NCBI GenBank assembly: GCA_025352265.1
Contig: JANXTS010000008.1
Span: 32,278 to 96,277 of the forward strand
Direction of reading: 5' to 3'
DNA from: Variovorax sp.
GTDB lineage: Bacteria; Pseudomonadota; Gammaproteobacteria; Burkholderiales; Burkholderiaceae_C
Length of the DNA: 64,000 bases
The position numbers were made by a program, and so were the translations under genes. Each line of letters begins with the position of its first letter. Within the stretch, counting starts at the first letter, position 1. This document shows, in pieces, positions 37,918-47,141 of this stretch. Below the pieces are notes generated by a model. That model was not told where the DNA came from and ran no database searches. It worked only from the letters and a program-made list of their open reading frames with translations.

Positions 37918-39888
37918 ATGACCGAAATACGCAACGTCGCTGCCGAGGTCGCGCGCTTCAAGCGCCGCATCATCGTCACCGGAATCGCGGTGCTGGTGGC
38001 CTTTGGGCTGCTGTGCATGCGGCTCGCGTACCTGCAGGTGGTGCGGCACGAAGACCTGGCCGAGCAGGCCGAAAACAACCGAACGGCCGTGGTGCCGGTG
38101 GTGCCGAACCGCGGCCTCATCCTGGACCGCAACGGCATCATCCTGGCGTCGAACTACTCGGCCTACACGCTGGAGATCACGCCGTCCAAGGCCGTCGATG
38201 TCGACGCGACGATCGATGGCCTGGCCGAGGTGGTCGACGTCACGCCACGCGACCGCCGCCGCTTCAAGCGCCTGCGAGAAGACTCGCGCAGTTTCGATTC
38301 GGTGCCGATTCGCACCCGCCTGAGCGATGAAGAAGTGGCGCGTTTCGCGGCGCAGCGCTATCGCTTTCCGGGCGTCGAAATCAAGGCACGCCTTTTCCGC
38401 AACTACCCGAATGGCGAGATCGCGAGCCATGTGCTCGGCTACATCGGCCGTATCAACCAGACCGAAAAAGCGGCGATGGAAGATTGGGAAGACGAAGACT
38501 TCGCCAACTACAAAGGAACCGAGTACATCGGCAAGCTCGGCGTTGAGCAAAGCTACGAAAAGCAACTACACGGGCTGACCGGCGTCGAGCAGATGGAGAC
38601 ATCGGCAGGTGGTCGGGCGGTGCGTCGCCTGGCGGGCCACCCGGCGACGCCCGGCAACACCGTGATGCTGGCGCTCGACATCAAGCTGCAGAAGATGGTC
38701 GAAGACATGTTCGGTGACCGGCGTGGCGCTCTGGTGGCGATCGATCCGAAGACCGGCGAAGTGCTGGCCTTTGTCAGCAAGCCGACCTTCGACCCCAATC
38801 TGTTCGTCGAAGGCATCGACACCGAAAGCTGGAAAGAGCTGAGCGAGTCGCTCGACAAGCCATTGCTGAACCGTGCGCTGCGCGGCACGTACCCGCCCGG
38901 CTCGACCTACAAGCCCTTCATGGCACTGGCTGCCCTGCAGACCGGCAAGCGTGGGCCGAACGTGATCGTGAACGACCCCGGCTATTACAACTTTGCCGGT
39001 CACCGCTTCGGCAGCCCTGAAGGCAATCTGGGCGGCGTCGACATGCGGCGCGCTATCCAGCTGTCGAGCAACATCTATTTCTATTCGCTCGCCAACGAGA
39101 TGGGCGTCGACCTTATTCACGACTTCATGAAGCCGCTCGGCTTTGGCCAGATTACCGGCATCGACCTGGGCGGCGAGCTGCGCGGCGTCTTGCCGAGCCA
39201 GGAATGGAAGCGCAACGCCTACAAGCGGCCGGAGGCCAAAAAGTGGTACGCCGGCGAGACGATTTCTCTTGGCATCGGGCAGGGCTACAACAGCTTCACC
39301 ATGCTGCAGCTGGCGCAGGCGACGTCGATCGTGGCCGACGGCGGCATCAAGCACCAACCGCACCTCGTGCTGGGCACGCGCGACACAGTCACGGGCCAGA
39401 TGACGTCGGTGGTGCAGCCGCCGGCCATCAACCTCGGCTTCAGCGCTGCCAACGTGTCGGTGGTGCGCGACGGATTGATGGCGGTGATTTCCGCCGGCAC
39501 GGCCCGTAGCGTTTTCACGGGCGCCGGCTATGTTGCGGCGGGCAAGACTGGCACGGCGCAGGCAGTGACGCAGGCGCAAAACACCAAGTACAACGCGAAG
39601 TCACTCGAAGAACACCAGCGCGATCACGCCTTGTTCATGGCATTCGCGCCGGCGAACGACCCGAAGATCGCGGTCGCCGTGGTGGTCGAAAACGCAGGAT
39701 GGGGCGCCGGTGCCGCAGCGCCGATCGCGCGTCGGGTGTTCGACTACTGGTTGATGGATCAGTACCCGAGCGAAGCCGACATGGAGGCCATCAAGACCGG
39801 CAAGGCCGCGGCGCCCATAGGCAAGCCACGTGTCGCCAGCGAGATGGCATGGCCCACAGTGGCATCCACACCGGCGACCGCGCCCTGA
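37918..39888 (+). CDS. mrdA: Penicillin-binding protein 2 (elongasome transpeptidase)
   Basis: 656 residues. N-terminal membrane helix (about 18-38), PBP dimerisation domain with NRGLILDRNGIILASN and the RLFRNYPNGEIASHVLGYIGRI stretch, then the transpeptidase with the SxxK motif in YPPGSTYKPFMA, SxN in QLSSNIYFYSLA and KTG in GYVAAGKTGTAQAV. It crosslinks peptidoglycan during elongation with RodA. It starts 72 bp after mreD. No rodA follows: remnants of mobile DNA begin 4 bp after the stop. Confidence 0.97.
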   Translation: MTEIRNVAAEVARFKRRIIVTGIAVLVAFGLLCMRLAYLQVVRHEDLAEQAENNRTAVVPVVPNRGLILDRNGIILASNYSAYTLEITPSKAVDVDATIDGLAEVVDVTPRDRRRFKRLREDSRSFDSVPIRTRLSDEEVARFAAQRYRFPGVEIKARLFRNYPNGEIASHVLGYIGRINQTEKAAMEDWEDEDFANYKGTEYIGKLGVEQSYEKQLHGLTGVEQMETSAGGRAVRRLAGHPATPGNTVMLALDIKLQKMVEDMFGDRRGALVAIDPKTGEVLAFVSKPTFDPNLFVEGIDTESWKELSESLDKPLLNRALRGTYPPGSTYKPFMALAALQTGKRGPNVIVNDPGYYNFAGHRFGSPEGNLGGVDMRRAIQLSSNIYFYSLANEMGVDLIHDFMKPLGFGQITGIDLGGELRGVLPSQEWKRNAYKRPEAKKWYAGETISLGIGQGYNSFTMLQLAQATSIVADGGIKHQPHLVLGTRDTVTGQMTSVVQPPAINLGFSAANVSVVRDGLMAVISAGTARSVFTGAGYVAAGKTGTAQAVTQAQNTKYNAKSLEEHQRDHALFMAFAPANDPKIAVAVVVENAGWGAGAAAPIARRVFDYWLMDQYPSEADMEAIKTGKAAAPIGKPRVASEMAWPTVASTPATAP

Positions 39889-39892
39889 CCGC

Positions 39893-40231
39893 CTAAAGGT
39901 TCTTCAGGAAGGTCAGGCTGGGCGAGAAGAAGTAAGCGCCGCCCTCCATCTTCACGAAGCCTGCGAACGGCGCATTGCTGGCGAAGGCCGCCGCTGTGTC
40001 GTCCCAGGTCTTGGGCAGCTTTTGGTCGCCCGGATTGTTCGGTCCCTGCCCGATAACCGGGTCGATGCCGTGCGGGCCGCCGGGTTGCAGCGGAAACTGG
40101 GTCAGGCTGACCCATGTCTGCTGAGTGAACTCGAACAAGTCGCCGATCTCGTGGTTGTAGGCCATGAACAACAGGCCCACGCCGCCCGTCGGTAACGACG
40201 GCACCACGTCTGCCGTGAATTTGGCCTGTCA
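39893..40231 (-). pseudogene. C-terminal fragment of a DyP-type peroxidase
   Basis: The minus-strand frame encodes about 110 residues (SLPTGGVGLLFMAYNHEIG, FEFTQQTW, GIDPVIGQG, VKMEGGAYFFSPSLTFLKNL) that match the C-terminal third of dye-decolorising (DyP) peroxidases. Upstream the frame meets a stop at 40229-40231 and the sequence switches to a recombinase remnant, so the haem-binding N-terminal two thirds are missing. It is a truncated gene, convergent with mrdA. Confidence 0.75.
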
Positions 40232-40512
40232 TGCGCATTGGCACGCATCCCCCTCTTGTGCAGGAAGGCCGGCGTGCCGCTTGAGGACGCACTGGGTCGC
40301 ATCACCAGTCATCGCGCCCGTGCCACCATCGCCAGCCAGCTGTTCAATACCTGGGAGCCACCGGGCCTGTTCGAGTTGCAAGCATGACTCGGGCACCGGG
40401 GCAATGGAAGTGCTGCACGCGGCGAGCCCTGGCGTTAGTACGTCCTTGGGCACGGGCTGCCACCTGCGATTTCATCGATCAATGCCCGCACCGGATGGCA
40501 TCGAGGCCATGG
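40232..40512 (+). pseudogene. Decayed tyrosine recombinase (integrase/transposase, Tn554-type) C-terminus
   Basis: The frame RKAGVPLEDALGRITSHRAR and ATIASQLFN...GLFELQA is the conserved C-terminal catalytic part (with the R of HxxR) of transposon-type tyrosine recombinases. The expected Trp after FELQA is a stop (TGA, 40385-40387), and LGHR continues beyond it. The part with the catalytic Tyr is deleted, then ARGEPW and, in another frame, FIDQCPHRMA recall the C-terminal tail of the same proteins. Nonsense, deletion and frameshift all show a dead gene. Confidence 0.7.
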
Positions 40513-40605
40513 CCTGACTGGTCCACAGTCTGCGCAACACCGCCGCACCAAATGGTGTTGTCATCCGCCCCTAAAAGTGGCCTGCGATCTGACTACCGAT
40601 AAAGG

Positions 40606-41040
40606 TCATGCGGTTGCCTCAAGGCGCTTGAATTTTTTCAGACGCGCAATGTAATCCTGCGGCAACCCGCGCAGGATAGCGGCTTCGATCAGGCGGTCAA
40701 GATAAGCTTGATCGGGGCTTAATTCATTGCGGCAGGGTGGCATGAAGCAAAGAGCGGGAATCCAGTTAGTGTCGTTTACCGTGACCAACACTGCTTCAGG
40801 CAAGAACACTCCCACACCGGTGACACCATACATACGGTTCAGTTCCTCGTGAGTAACTTGAACCAGGATGCCGTACACGCTAGCGAACGGGTGCGGAAAA
40901 ATGTTGGCGTGCGGATCAAGAGCAATGTCATACCCGCTCAATTTGGCAACATCCACTTTCGCTGGATTGACTGCGGACTGAGCCATGACATCTGGCCTCA
41001 TGAAGCTCCCGTAAAAAAATGTCGAAACGGACTTGGACAT
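40606..41040 (-). CDS. Gamma-glutamylcyclotransferase-like (GGCT/AIG2 fold) protein
   Basis: 144 residues from ATG 41040 (AAGGAA about 7-12 nt upstream). STFFYGSFMRPDVMAQSAV matches the YGSL/YGSF nucleotide-like loop that starts the GGCT fold, and SVYGILVQVTHEELNRMYGV is the typical central strand and helix. The usual catalytic Glu is not obvious; candidates are in the EELNRM and AVLVTVNDTNW region. Base composition is visibly more A+T-rich than the flanking genes and it sits beside recombinase debris, so it was probably acquired. Substrate unknown. Confidence 0.65.
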   Translation of the reverse strand: MSKSVSTFFYGSFMRPDVMAQSAVNPAKVDVAKLSGYDIALDPHANIFPHPFASVYGILVQVTHEELNRMYGVTGVGVFLPEAVLVTVNDTNWIPALCFMPPCRNELSPDQAYLDRLIEAAILRGLPQDYIARLKKFKRLEATA

Positions 41041-41583
41041 AAGGGGTTCCTTCAGGTGGGTAATCGTGGCCAATTTATATAGAACGCTTCTGGCCGAAAC
41101 TGCAAGTTCGAGGTTGTTCATCGGTAGTCAGCTTAGAGCTCTGAAAGCCAATGCCTTGGCACTGTCCATTCCACATAACAAGGCCGCTCCTTTGACCGCG
41201 GATGGTCTAGCACCGTCGGAAAGTTAGAAGGCCGTTTGTTGGTAAGTGCTGACCATCCGGCCAGGACGCGCCGCTGTGCTAGGCCATCCTGAACATGGTT
41301 AAAAAACGCGCAAAAAAAAGCGCTGACCAGCAGCGCTTTGAAAAGCTATTCAGACATCTCGGATGGAGCCTTGAATATTTGTTGTTTAAACGTCGGAAGC
41401 TTTGTCTCCTCAGACCCTCGACAGCCGGGGCAGGCCCGCATGCGAGTGGCGAGACTTTAGTTTGTCGCACCGAGGTAGTGCATTAGGAGTAACCCGCTCT
41501 AAAGCGTGCACGGCGTCACGTTTGCGACCATGCATCCCGCGTCGGGCGCGCGACGCTGGTGACGCACCGCTGCTGAAGCGGAG
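41041..41583. other. 543-bp gap between the cyclotransferase-like gene and the GMC gene
   Basis: Apart from the minus-strand terminator at 41312-41339 I see no convincing gene, RNA or repeat. Short open frames exist (for example a Lys-rich one at 41295) but they run through the terminator hairpin and have no ribosome site. The sequence is likely part of the same scarred, acquired patch. Confidence 0.5.
41312..41339 (-). terminator. Rho-independent terminator downstream of the GMC oxidoreductase gene
   Basis: Perfect 9-bp stem AAAGCGCTG / CAGCGCTTT with a 5-nt loop; the A-run at 41312-41319 gives a U8 tract on the minus strand. It would end transcripts from the gene at 41584, about 245 nt past its stop codon. 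Confidence 0.75.
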
Positions 41584-43266
41584 CTAAATTGCGGCCGCGT
41601 TCGCACCAGACCTCGCACGGGCCGTCGCGTCTTCACGCAGCCAGCCCGCCGCCTTTTCCGCCATCATCAACGTTGGGCTGTTGGTGTTGCCACTGGTGAT
41701 GGTCGGCATCGCGCTGGCATCGACCACGCGCAGGCCGTGGATCAGGTTGCCACGACCGTCGCGCACACGCATGCGTGAATCCAGTACGGCCATCGGATCG
41801 CTGTCCGCACCCATCTTGGCGGTGCCGACCGGATGGAAGATCGTCGTGGCGATGTCGCCAGCAAGGCGCGCGAGTTCATCGTCGGTCTGGTATTGCACGC
41901 CGGGCTTCCACTCTTCGGGCTTGTATCTGGCCAGCGCCGGTTGGGCTGCAATGCGGCGCGTGACGCGCAGCGAATCTGCCGCCACCTTGCGATCTTCTTC
42001 GGTGCTTAGATAGTTGGGCGAGATCGCCGGCGCATCCTGATAGCGATTGCTCTTGATGCGTACGGTGCCGCGGCTGGTCGGATTCAGGTTGCACACGCTG
42101 GCGGTGAAGGCCGGAAACTTGTGCAGCGGTTCGCCGAAGGCATCGAGCGACAGGGGTTGCACGTGGTACTCGAGATTCGGCCATTCGTGTTCGGGTGAAC
42201 TGCGTGTGAAGGCGCCGAGTTGCGATGGCGCCATGCTCATCGGGCCGCTGCGCTTCATCACGTATTCGAGGCCGATTTTTGCCTTGCCGAAGAGCGACGA
42301 GGCCAGCACGTTGAGCGTTGGCGCGCCTTCTATCTTGAATACCGCGCGAATCTGCAAGTGGTCTTGCAGGTTCGCGCCGACGCCCGGCAAATCGGCCACG
42401 ACCGGAATGCCATGTTCCTGCGACAGCGCGGCCGGCCCGATGCCCGACAACTGAAGGATTTGCGGAGAGCCGATGGCGCCGCCGCACAGCACGACTTCTT
42501 GCGCAGCGTGCGCAATGACCATTTCGTGGCCGTCCCACACCTGGACGCCGGTGCAGCGCTGGCTGCCATCGGGTTGCTTTTCGATGATGAGCTTGGTCAC
42601 GTGCGCGCTGACCCACATCTCGAAGTTGGGCCGCCCATAGCAAACCGGCCGCAAAAAGGCTTTGGCCGTGTTCCAGCGCCAGCCGTTCTTCTGGTTGACC
42701 TGGAAGTAGCCGACGCCTTCGTTGCTGCCGCGGTTGAAGTCGCTGCTGTGCGGAATGCCGGCCTCTTGCGCCGCCAGCGCAAAAGCATCGAGGATGTCCC
42801 AGCGCAGTCGCTGCTTTTCAATGCGCCATTCGCCGCCGGCGCCATGCATTTCGTCGGCGCCGAGGTAGTAGTCCTCATGCTCCTTGAATGCGGGCAGCAC
42901 GTTCTTCCAGCGCCAGGCGTCGTCGCCAGTGAGCGTGGCCCATTGGTCGTAGTCGCGTGATTGCCCGCGCATGTAGATCATCCCGTTGATGGACGATGAA
43001 CCACCGAGCGTCTTGCCACGGGGATAGCGCAGCGTGCGCCCATTAAGGCCCGCATCGGGCTCGGTGCTGTAGAGCCAGTCGGTGCGCGGATTGCCGATGC
43101 AATACAGATAGCCGACCGGGATGTGAATCCAGTGGTAGTCGTCCTTGCGGCCCGCCTCGATCAGCAGCGTGCGCTTTTGCGATTGCCGAGTCAGCCTGTT
43201 GCACATCAATGCGCCGGCCGTGCCGCCGCCGATGACGATGTAGTCGAAAGTGGTGTCGTTGCTCAA
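41584..43266 (-). CDS. GMC-family FAD-dependent oxidoreductase (choline dehydrogenase-like)
   Basis: 560 residues. FAD Rossmann motif FDYIVIGGGTAGALMCNRL, the GMC signatures YPRGKTLGGSSSINGMIYMRG and the GAIGSPQILQLSGIGP motif, and the C-terminal active-site region TTIFHPVGTAKMG ... SGNTNSPTLMMAEKAA. It oxidises a primary or secondary alcohol. The start is TTG with GGAG 8 nt upstream; no ATG fits better. It lies downstream of mmsA across a terminator. Exact substrate not determinable. Confidence 0.9.
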   Translation of the reverse strand: MSNDTTFDYIVIGGGTAGALMCNRLTRQSQKRTLLIEAGRKDDYHWIHIPVGYLYCIGNPRTDWLYSTEPDAGLNGRTLRYPRGKTLGGSSSINGMIYMRGQSRDYDQWATLTGDDAWRWKNVLPAFKEHEDYYLGADEMHGAGGEWRIEKQRLRWDILDAFALAAQEAGIPHSSDFNRGSNEGVGYFQVNQKNGWRWNTAKAFLRPVCYGRPNFEMWVSAHVTKLIIEKQPDGSQRCTGVQVWDGHEMVIAHAAQEVVLCGGAIGSPQILQLSGIGPAALSQEHGIPVVADLPGVGANLQDHLQIRAVFKIEGAPTLNVLASSLFGKAKIGLEYVMKRSGPMSMAPSQLGAFTRSSPEHEWPNLEYHVQPLSLDAFGEPLHKFPAFTASVCNLNPTSRGTVRIKSNRYQDAPAISPNYLSTEEDRKVAADSLRVTRRIAAQPALARYKPEEWKPGVQYQTDDELARLAGDIATTIFHPVGTAKMGADSDPMAVLDSRMRVRDGRGNLIHGLRVVDASAMPTITSGNTNSPTLMMAEKAAGWLREDATARARSGANAAAI

Positions 43267-43285
43267 GCCGTTGTCTCCAGATCAA

Positions 43286-43322
43286 ACAAAAAAGCCCGGG
43301 ACGGTGTGCCGTGCCTCGGGCT
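43286..43322 (-). terminator. Rho-independent terminator of mmsA
   Basis: On the minus strand AGCCCG...CGGGCT forms the stem base, with inner GGCACGGC/GCCGTGCC-like pairing, and a U-rich tail (TTTTTTGTTTG) follows. It lies between the mmsA stop and the GMC start codon, inside the GMC leader. Confidence 0.75.
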
Positions 43323-43333
43323 GAGGTCGGAGC

Positions 43334-44851
43334 TTACTTTGCTGTGGGCATGACGAACTCTGCGCCCTTGCCGATGCTCTCTGGCCAGCGCTGCATGATG
43401 CTCTTTTGCTTCGTATAGAAGCGCACACCTTCTTCGCCGTAGGCGTGCATGTCGCCGAACAGGCTCTTCTTCCAGCCGCCGAAGCCGTGCCATGCCATCG
43501 GCACCGGGATCGGCACGTTGATGCCGACCATGCCGACCTGGATGCGGCGGCTGAACTCGCGCGCCACATTGCCGTCGCGGGTGAAGCAGCTCACGCCGTT
43601 ACCGAATTCGTGTGCATTGATGAGATCGACCGCTTCTTTCAAGTCGCCCACGCGAACGCAAGACAGCACCGGGCCGAAGATCTCTTCCTTGTAGATGCGC
43701 ATCTCGGGCGTCACGTGGTCGAACAGCGTGCCGCCCATCCAGAAGCCGCCGTCGCAACCTTCGCCGGCCTTGGCGCCGTCGAATTGGCGGCCGTCGATCA
43801 CGAGCTCGGCGCCTTCTTTCTCGCCTAGGTCGATATAACCGGTAATGCGTTCGTGCGCAGCACGGGTGACGATCGGGCCCATCTCTGCTTGGAGGTTCTT
43901 GCCGTCGAGCACCTTGAGTGTCCTGGTGCGTTCGATCAGCTTGGGCATCAGCTTGTCGGCCACGTCGCCTACCAGCACCGCCACGCTGATCGCCATGCAG
44001 CGCTCGCCGGCCGAGCCGAAGCCGGCGCCGATGAGCGCATCGACTGCCTGGTCGATGTCGGCGTCGGGCATCACGACCATGTGGTTCTTGGCGCCGCCGA
44101 GAGCCTGCACTCGTTTGCCATGGTGCGCGCCGGTTTCATAGATGTAGTTGGCGATGGGCGTCGAGCCGACGAAGCTGATGGCCTTGACGTCCGGATGCTC
44201 CAGCAACGCATCGACCGCTACCTTGTCGCCCTGCACGACATTGAAGACGCCGTGGGGCAGGCCTGCCTGTGTCAGCAATTCGGCCATGCGCAGCGAGACG
44301 CTCGGGTCGGTCGGGCTCGGCTTCAGGATGAATGTGTTGCCCGCGGCAATGGCGACGGGAAACATCCACATCGGCACCATCACCGGAAAGTTGAAGGGAG
44401 TGATGCCCGCGACCACGCCGAGCGGCTGGCGCAGCGTCCAGTTGTCGATGCCGGTCGACACCTGGTCGGTGAAGTCGCCCTTGAGCAGTTGGGGAATGCC
44501 GCATGCGAACTCGACCACGTCGATGCCGCGCGAGACCTCACCCTGCGCGTCGGTGAAAACCTTGCCGTGCTCGGCGGTGATGAGGTGGGCGAGTTCGTCC
44601 CGATTCTGATTGAGTAGGTCGAGAAACTTGAAGAGCACCCGGGCGCGGCGAATCGGCGGCGTGTCGGCCCAGGCGGGGAATGCGGCCTGCGCTGCGGCCA
44701 CGGCCGCGTTCACTTCGGCGACGCCTGCCAGGCCGGTGGCGCCGGTCACCATTCCGGTGGCGGGGTTGGTCACGTCCTGGCTGCGCCCGGATGTGTTGGC
44801 CACCATGCGGCCGTTGATGAAGTGATCGATCGGTGTCTTGGTGATTTGCAT
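43334..44851 (-). CDS. mmsA: CoA-acylating methylmalonate-semialdehyde dehydrogenase
   Basis: 505 residues from ATG 44851 ([17 protein letters not shown]). MmsA oxidises methylmalonate or malonate semialdehyde to propionyl- or acetyl-CoA with NAD and CoA, in valine, beta-alanine and inositol breakdown. ALDH landmarks: [48 protein letters not shown], catalytic Cys in [14 protein letters not shown], and [14 protein letters not shown]. The LysR gene diverges 104 bp away and is the likely regulator. Confidence 0.94.
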   Translation of the reverse strand: MQITKTPIDHFINGRMVANTSGRSQDVTNPATGMVTGATGLAGVAEVNAAVAAAQAAFPAWADTPPIRRARVLFKFLDLLNQNRDELAHLITAEHGKVFTDAQGEVSRGIDVVEFACGIPQLLKGDFTDQVSTGIDNWTLRQPLGVVAGITPFNFPVMVPMWMFPVAIAAGNTFILKPSPTDPSVSLRMAELLTQAGLPHGVFNVVQGDKVAVDALLEHPDVKAISFVGSTPIANYIYETGAHHGKRVQALGGAKNHMVVMPDADIDQAVDALIGAGFGSAGERCMAISVAVLVGDVADKLMPKLIERTRTLKVLDGKNLQAEMGPIVTRAAHERITGYIDLGEKEGAELVIDGRQFDGAKAGEGCDGGFWMGGTLFDHVTPEMRIYKEEIFGPVLSCVRVGDLKEAVDLINAHEFGNGVSCFTRDGNVAREFSRRIQVGMVGINVPIPVPMAWHGFGGWKKSLFGDMHAYGEEGVRFYTKQKSIMQRWPESIGKGAEFVMPTAK

Positions 44852-44933
44852 CGGGGTGTCTCGGTGGGAATAGGGGTGGTGCACGGAGTTTAGGCAACGT
44901 GAGCCTGATCGGCTAGACACAAAAGCTGAACGC

Positions 44934-44955
44934 ATTGTTCGCTGTGGTGAACAAT
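44934..44955. promoter_or_regulatory. LysR-type operator ATTGTTC-N8-GAACAAT in the mmsA-lysR divergent region
   Basis: Perfect 7-bp arms about an 8-bp spacer, abutting the lysR start codon. It contains the T-N11-A core expected for LysR regulators. The position suggests autorepression as well as control of mmsA. Confidence 0.6.
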
Positions 44956-45912
44956 ATGAGGATGGAAACGCAAAAGATCGAAGCGCTCTGGACGCACCTG
45001 CACTGGCTCACGGTGCTGGCGCAACAGGGCAGCTACACAACTGCGGCCCAACGGCTCGGTGTGAGCAAGGCAGCAATGAGCCAGCGCATCGCCGATCTGG
45101 AGCGCGCCGCCAATGTGCAGCTGGTGCAGCGCACCACCCGCAGCGTGCGGCTCACCGAAGCCGGGCAGCGCCTGGTCGACGATATGCGCGCGCCTTTCGA
45201 GCAGATCGCGCACAGCTTCGCCGGCGTGCGCGACCTGGCCGGCGTGCCGACGGGGCTGCTGCGGGTGACCGCACCGGTCGCCTTTGCGCGGCAGCAGCTG
45301 GTGCCGCGACTGGCTGACTTTCTCCGTGCACATCCTCAAGTTCGCATCGAACTCGATCTGTCGGACCGCCTCAGTTCGCTGGCGATGGAAGGCTTCGATC
45401 TCGCCATCCGACACACCGCTGCGCCGCCCGATACGCATGTGGCCTGGACGCTCTGCACCACGCGCTCGGTGCTGGTCGCGAGCCGGGGCTATCTGCGGCG
45501 TCGAGGCGTGCCGCGCGAACCGCACGACCTCGCATTGCACGACTGCCTGCACTATCCACGGATCAAGGACGCACCGGCCTGGCACTTTGAGCCGAAGTCC
45601 GCGGTTTCTAAGTTGGCCGGGCTGCGCGTCACCGTGCCTGTGTCCGGCCCGCTCGCGGCCAACAACAGCGAGGCGTTGCGCGATGCTGCCCTCTCGGGTC
45701 TGGGCATTGCACTTATGCCCGACTTCAGCGCGCAGTCGGCGTTGCAGTCGGGCAAGCTGGTCGAGGTGTTGGCACAGTGGCGTCCGGTCGGTGCCTTCGG
45801 CGAGCACCTCTACGCAATCCGGCCCTATGCGACGCATGTGCCGCGCGCGGTCGCCGCTTTCGTCGACTGGCTGCGTGGTGCGCTCGCGCCCGGCTTTTCC
45901 GCGAAGCCCTGA
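44956..45912 (+). CDS. LysR-family regulator, probable regulator of mmsA
   Basis: 318 residues. N-terminal winged HTH ([42 protein letters not shown]) and the substrate-binding domain with [20 protein letters not shown] 44956 or 44962 are both possible; a TTG at 44935 would put the operator inside the gene. It belongs to the CrgA/YafC-like branch of the family. Divergent from mmsA. Confidence 0.9.
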   Translation: MRMETQKIEALWTHLHWLTVLAQQGSYTTAAQRLGVSKAAMSQRIADLERAANVQLVQRTTRSVRLTEAGQRLVDDMRAPFEQIAHSFAGVRDLAGVPTGLLRVTAPVAFARQQLVPRLADFLRAHPQVRIELDLSDRLSSLAMEGFDLAIRHTAAPPDTHVAWTLCTTRSVLVASRGYLRRRGVPREPHDLALHDCLHYPRIKDAPAWHFEPKSAVSKLAGLRVTVPVSGPLAANNSEALRDAALSGLGIALMPDFSAQSALQSGKLVEVLAQWRPVGAFGEHLYAIRPYATHVPRAVAAFVDWLRGALAPGFSAKP

Positions 45913-45929
45913 CGCACCCTGCGGTTACG

Positions 45930-47141
45930 ATGAACCCCGCCTTCAACGAGCTGCCTCAGGAACCAACCGAACCCATGCCGTCTGCCGCTGCGCCGATCCC
46001 TGCGCCCGACGCCGAAAGCGTGTTGCCGCGTGTCGTGCGGCGCGACGAGCAAGGCCATCAGCTGAACGTCGCGAGCGGCCGCTGGACCGCATTGGCGATG
46101 TCGCGCACCTCGACTTGGGAGGCGCTGTCGAAGAGCCTTGAAGGTACGCCGGCCAACGACGAAGCCGCTTGGGATTTGCGTCCGATCGAGCAACTCGACC
46201 ACATCGGCGCTCAGCTCTTGTGGAGCCACTGGAACAACACGTGGCCCGCATCGCTGGAAATGTCCGAAAAGCAGAAGGCAGTGCTCGACCAAGTCGCGCG
46301 GTACACCTGCAGCACGCCAGACGAACCACCCAAGACGCTGTCGGTCCGCCTCAAGGCTTTCGCGCTCAACGGCCCGCGCCTGATGATCGTGGCGACCGAT
46401 TTCACCCGAATGATCGGACAACTCGCGCTCGATATCGGCAAGCTCATCAGCGCGCCGCACCGGGCACCGTGGCGCGATTTTTCAGGGCATCTGTACCAGT
46501 TCGGCGCCACTGCGTTGCCAATCACCGCACTGGTCGGCTTGCTCATCGGCGTGGTGCTGGCCTACCTTACGTCGCAACAGTTGCGGCAGTACGGCGCCGA
46601 GACTTTTATCGTCAACATCCTTGGACTGTCGTTGGTGCGGGAGCTGGGGCCGGTGCTCGCCGCGGTGCTCGTCGCGGGACGGTCCGGCTCGGCGATCACC
46701 GCGCAGATCGGCGTGATGCGCGTGACAGAAGAGTTGGACGCGATGCGCGTCATGGGTATCCCGCATGGCTTCAGGCTGGTCATGCCGCGCGTCATGGCGC
46801 TGGCCATTGCGATGCCGCTCATCAGTCTTTGGACGTCGATGGCCGCGCTGGCGGGTGGCATGCTGGCTGCGGAGGCTTCCCTCGACATCGCCCCCGCCTT
46901 CTTTCTGTCGGCGCTGCCGCGTGCCGTACCGATCGGCAATCTGTGGCTGGCGCTTGCCAAGTCGGCCGTGTTCGGAATTCTCATTGCGCTTGTGGGCTGC
47001 TACTTCGGCATGAAGGTCAAACCCAATACTGAGAGCCTGGGCAAGGGCACGACGTCGTCGGTCGTGACCTCGATCACCATCGTGATCCTGGTCGACGCGC
47101 TGTTCGCGGTGCTGTTCCGGAGCGTAGGGTTTTCTTCATGA
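45930..47141 (+). CDS. MlaE-type ABC lipid transporter permease with N-terminal STAS-like domain
   Basis: 403 residues. Residues about 43-125 (LNVASGRWTALAM, WDLRPIEQLDHIGAQLLWSHW) look like an MlaB/STAS domain fused to the front of the permease (about 150-403: SGSAITAQIGVMRVTEELDAMRVMGI, the MlaE hallmark). It starts 18 bp after lysR. With the ATPase, MCE protein and lipoprotein downstream it forms a phospholipid or related lipid trafficking system across the envelope; MlaB and MlaC are not separately encoded here. Confidence 0.9.
   Translation: MNPAFNELPQEPTEPMPSAAAPIPAPDAESVLPRVVRRDEQGHQLNVASGRWTALAMSRTSTWEALSKSLEGTPANDEAAWDLRPIEQLDHIGAQLLWSHWNNTWPASLEMSEKQKAVLDQVARYTCSTPDEPPKTLSVRLKAFALNGPRLMIVATDFTRMIGQLALDIGKLISAPHRAPWRDFSGHLYQFGATALPITALVGLLIGVVLAYLTSQQLRQYGAETFIVNILGLSLVRELGPVLAAVLVAGRSGSAITAQIGVMRVTEELDAMRVMGIPHGFRLVMPRVMALAIAMPLISLWTSMAALAGGMLAAEASLDIAPAFFLSALPRAVPIGNLWLALAKSAVFGILIALVGCYFGMKVKPNTESLGKGTTSSVVTSITIVILVDALFAVLFRSVGFSS

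Noticed and set aside
41295..41486. 63-codon Lys-rich plus-strand frame
   Set aside because: It reads through the terminator hairpin and has no ribosome site or similarity.
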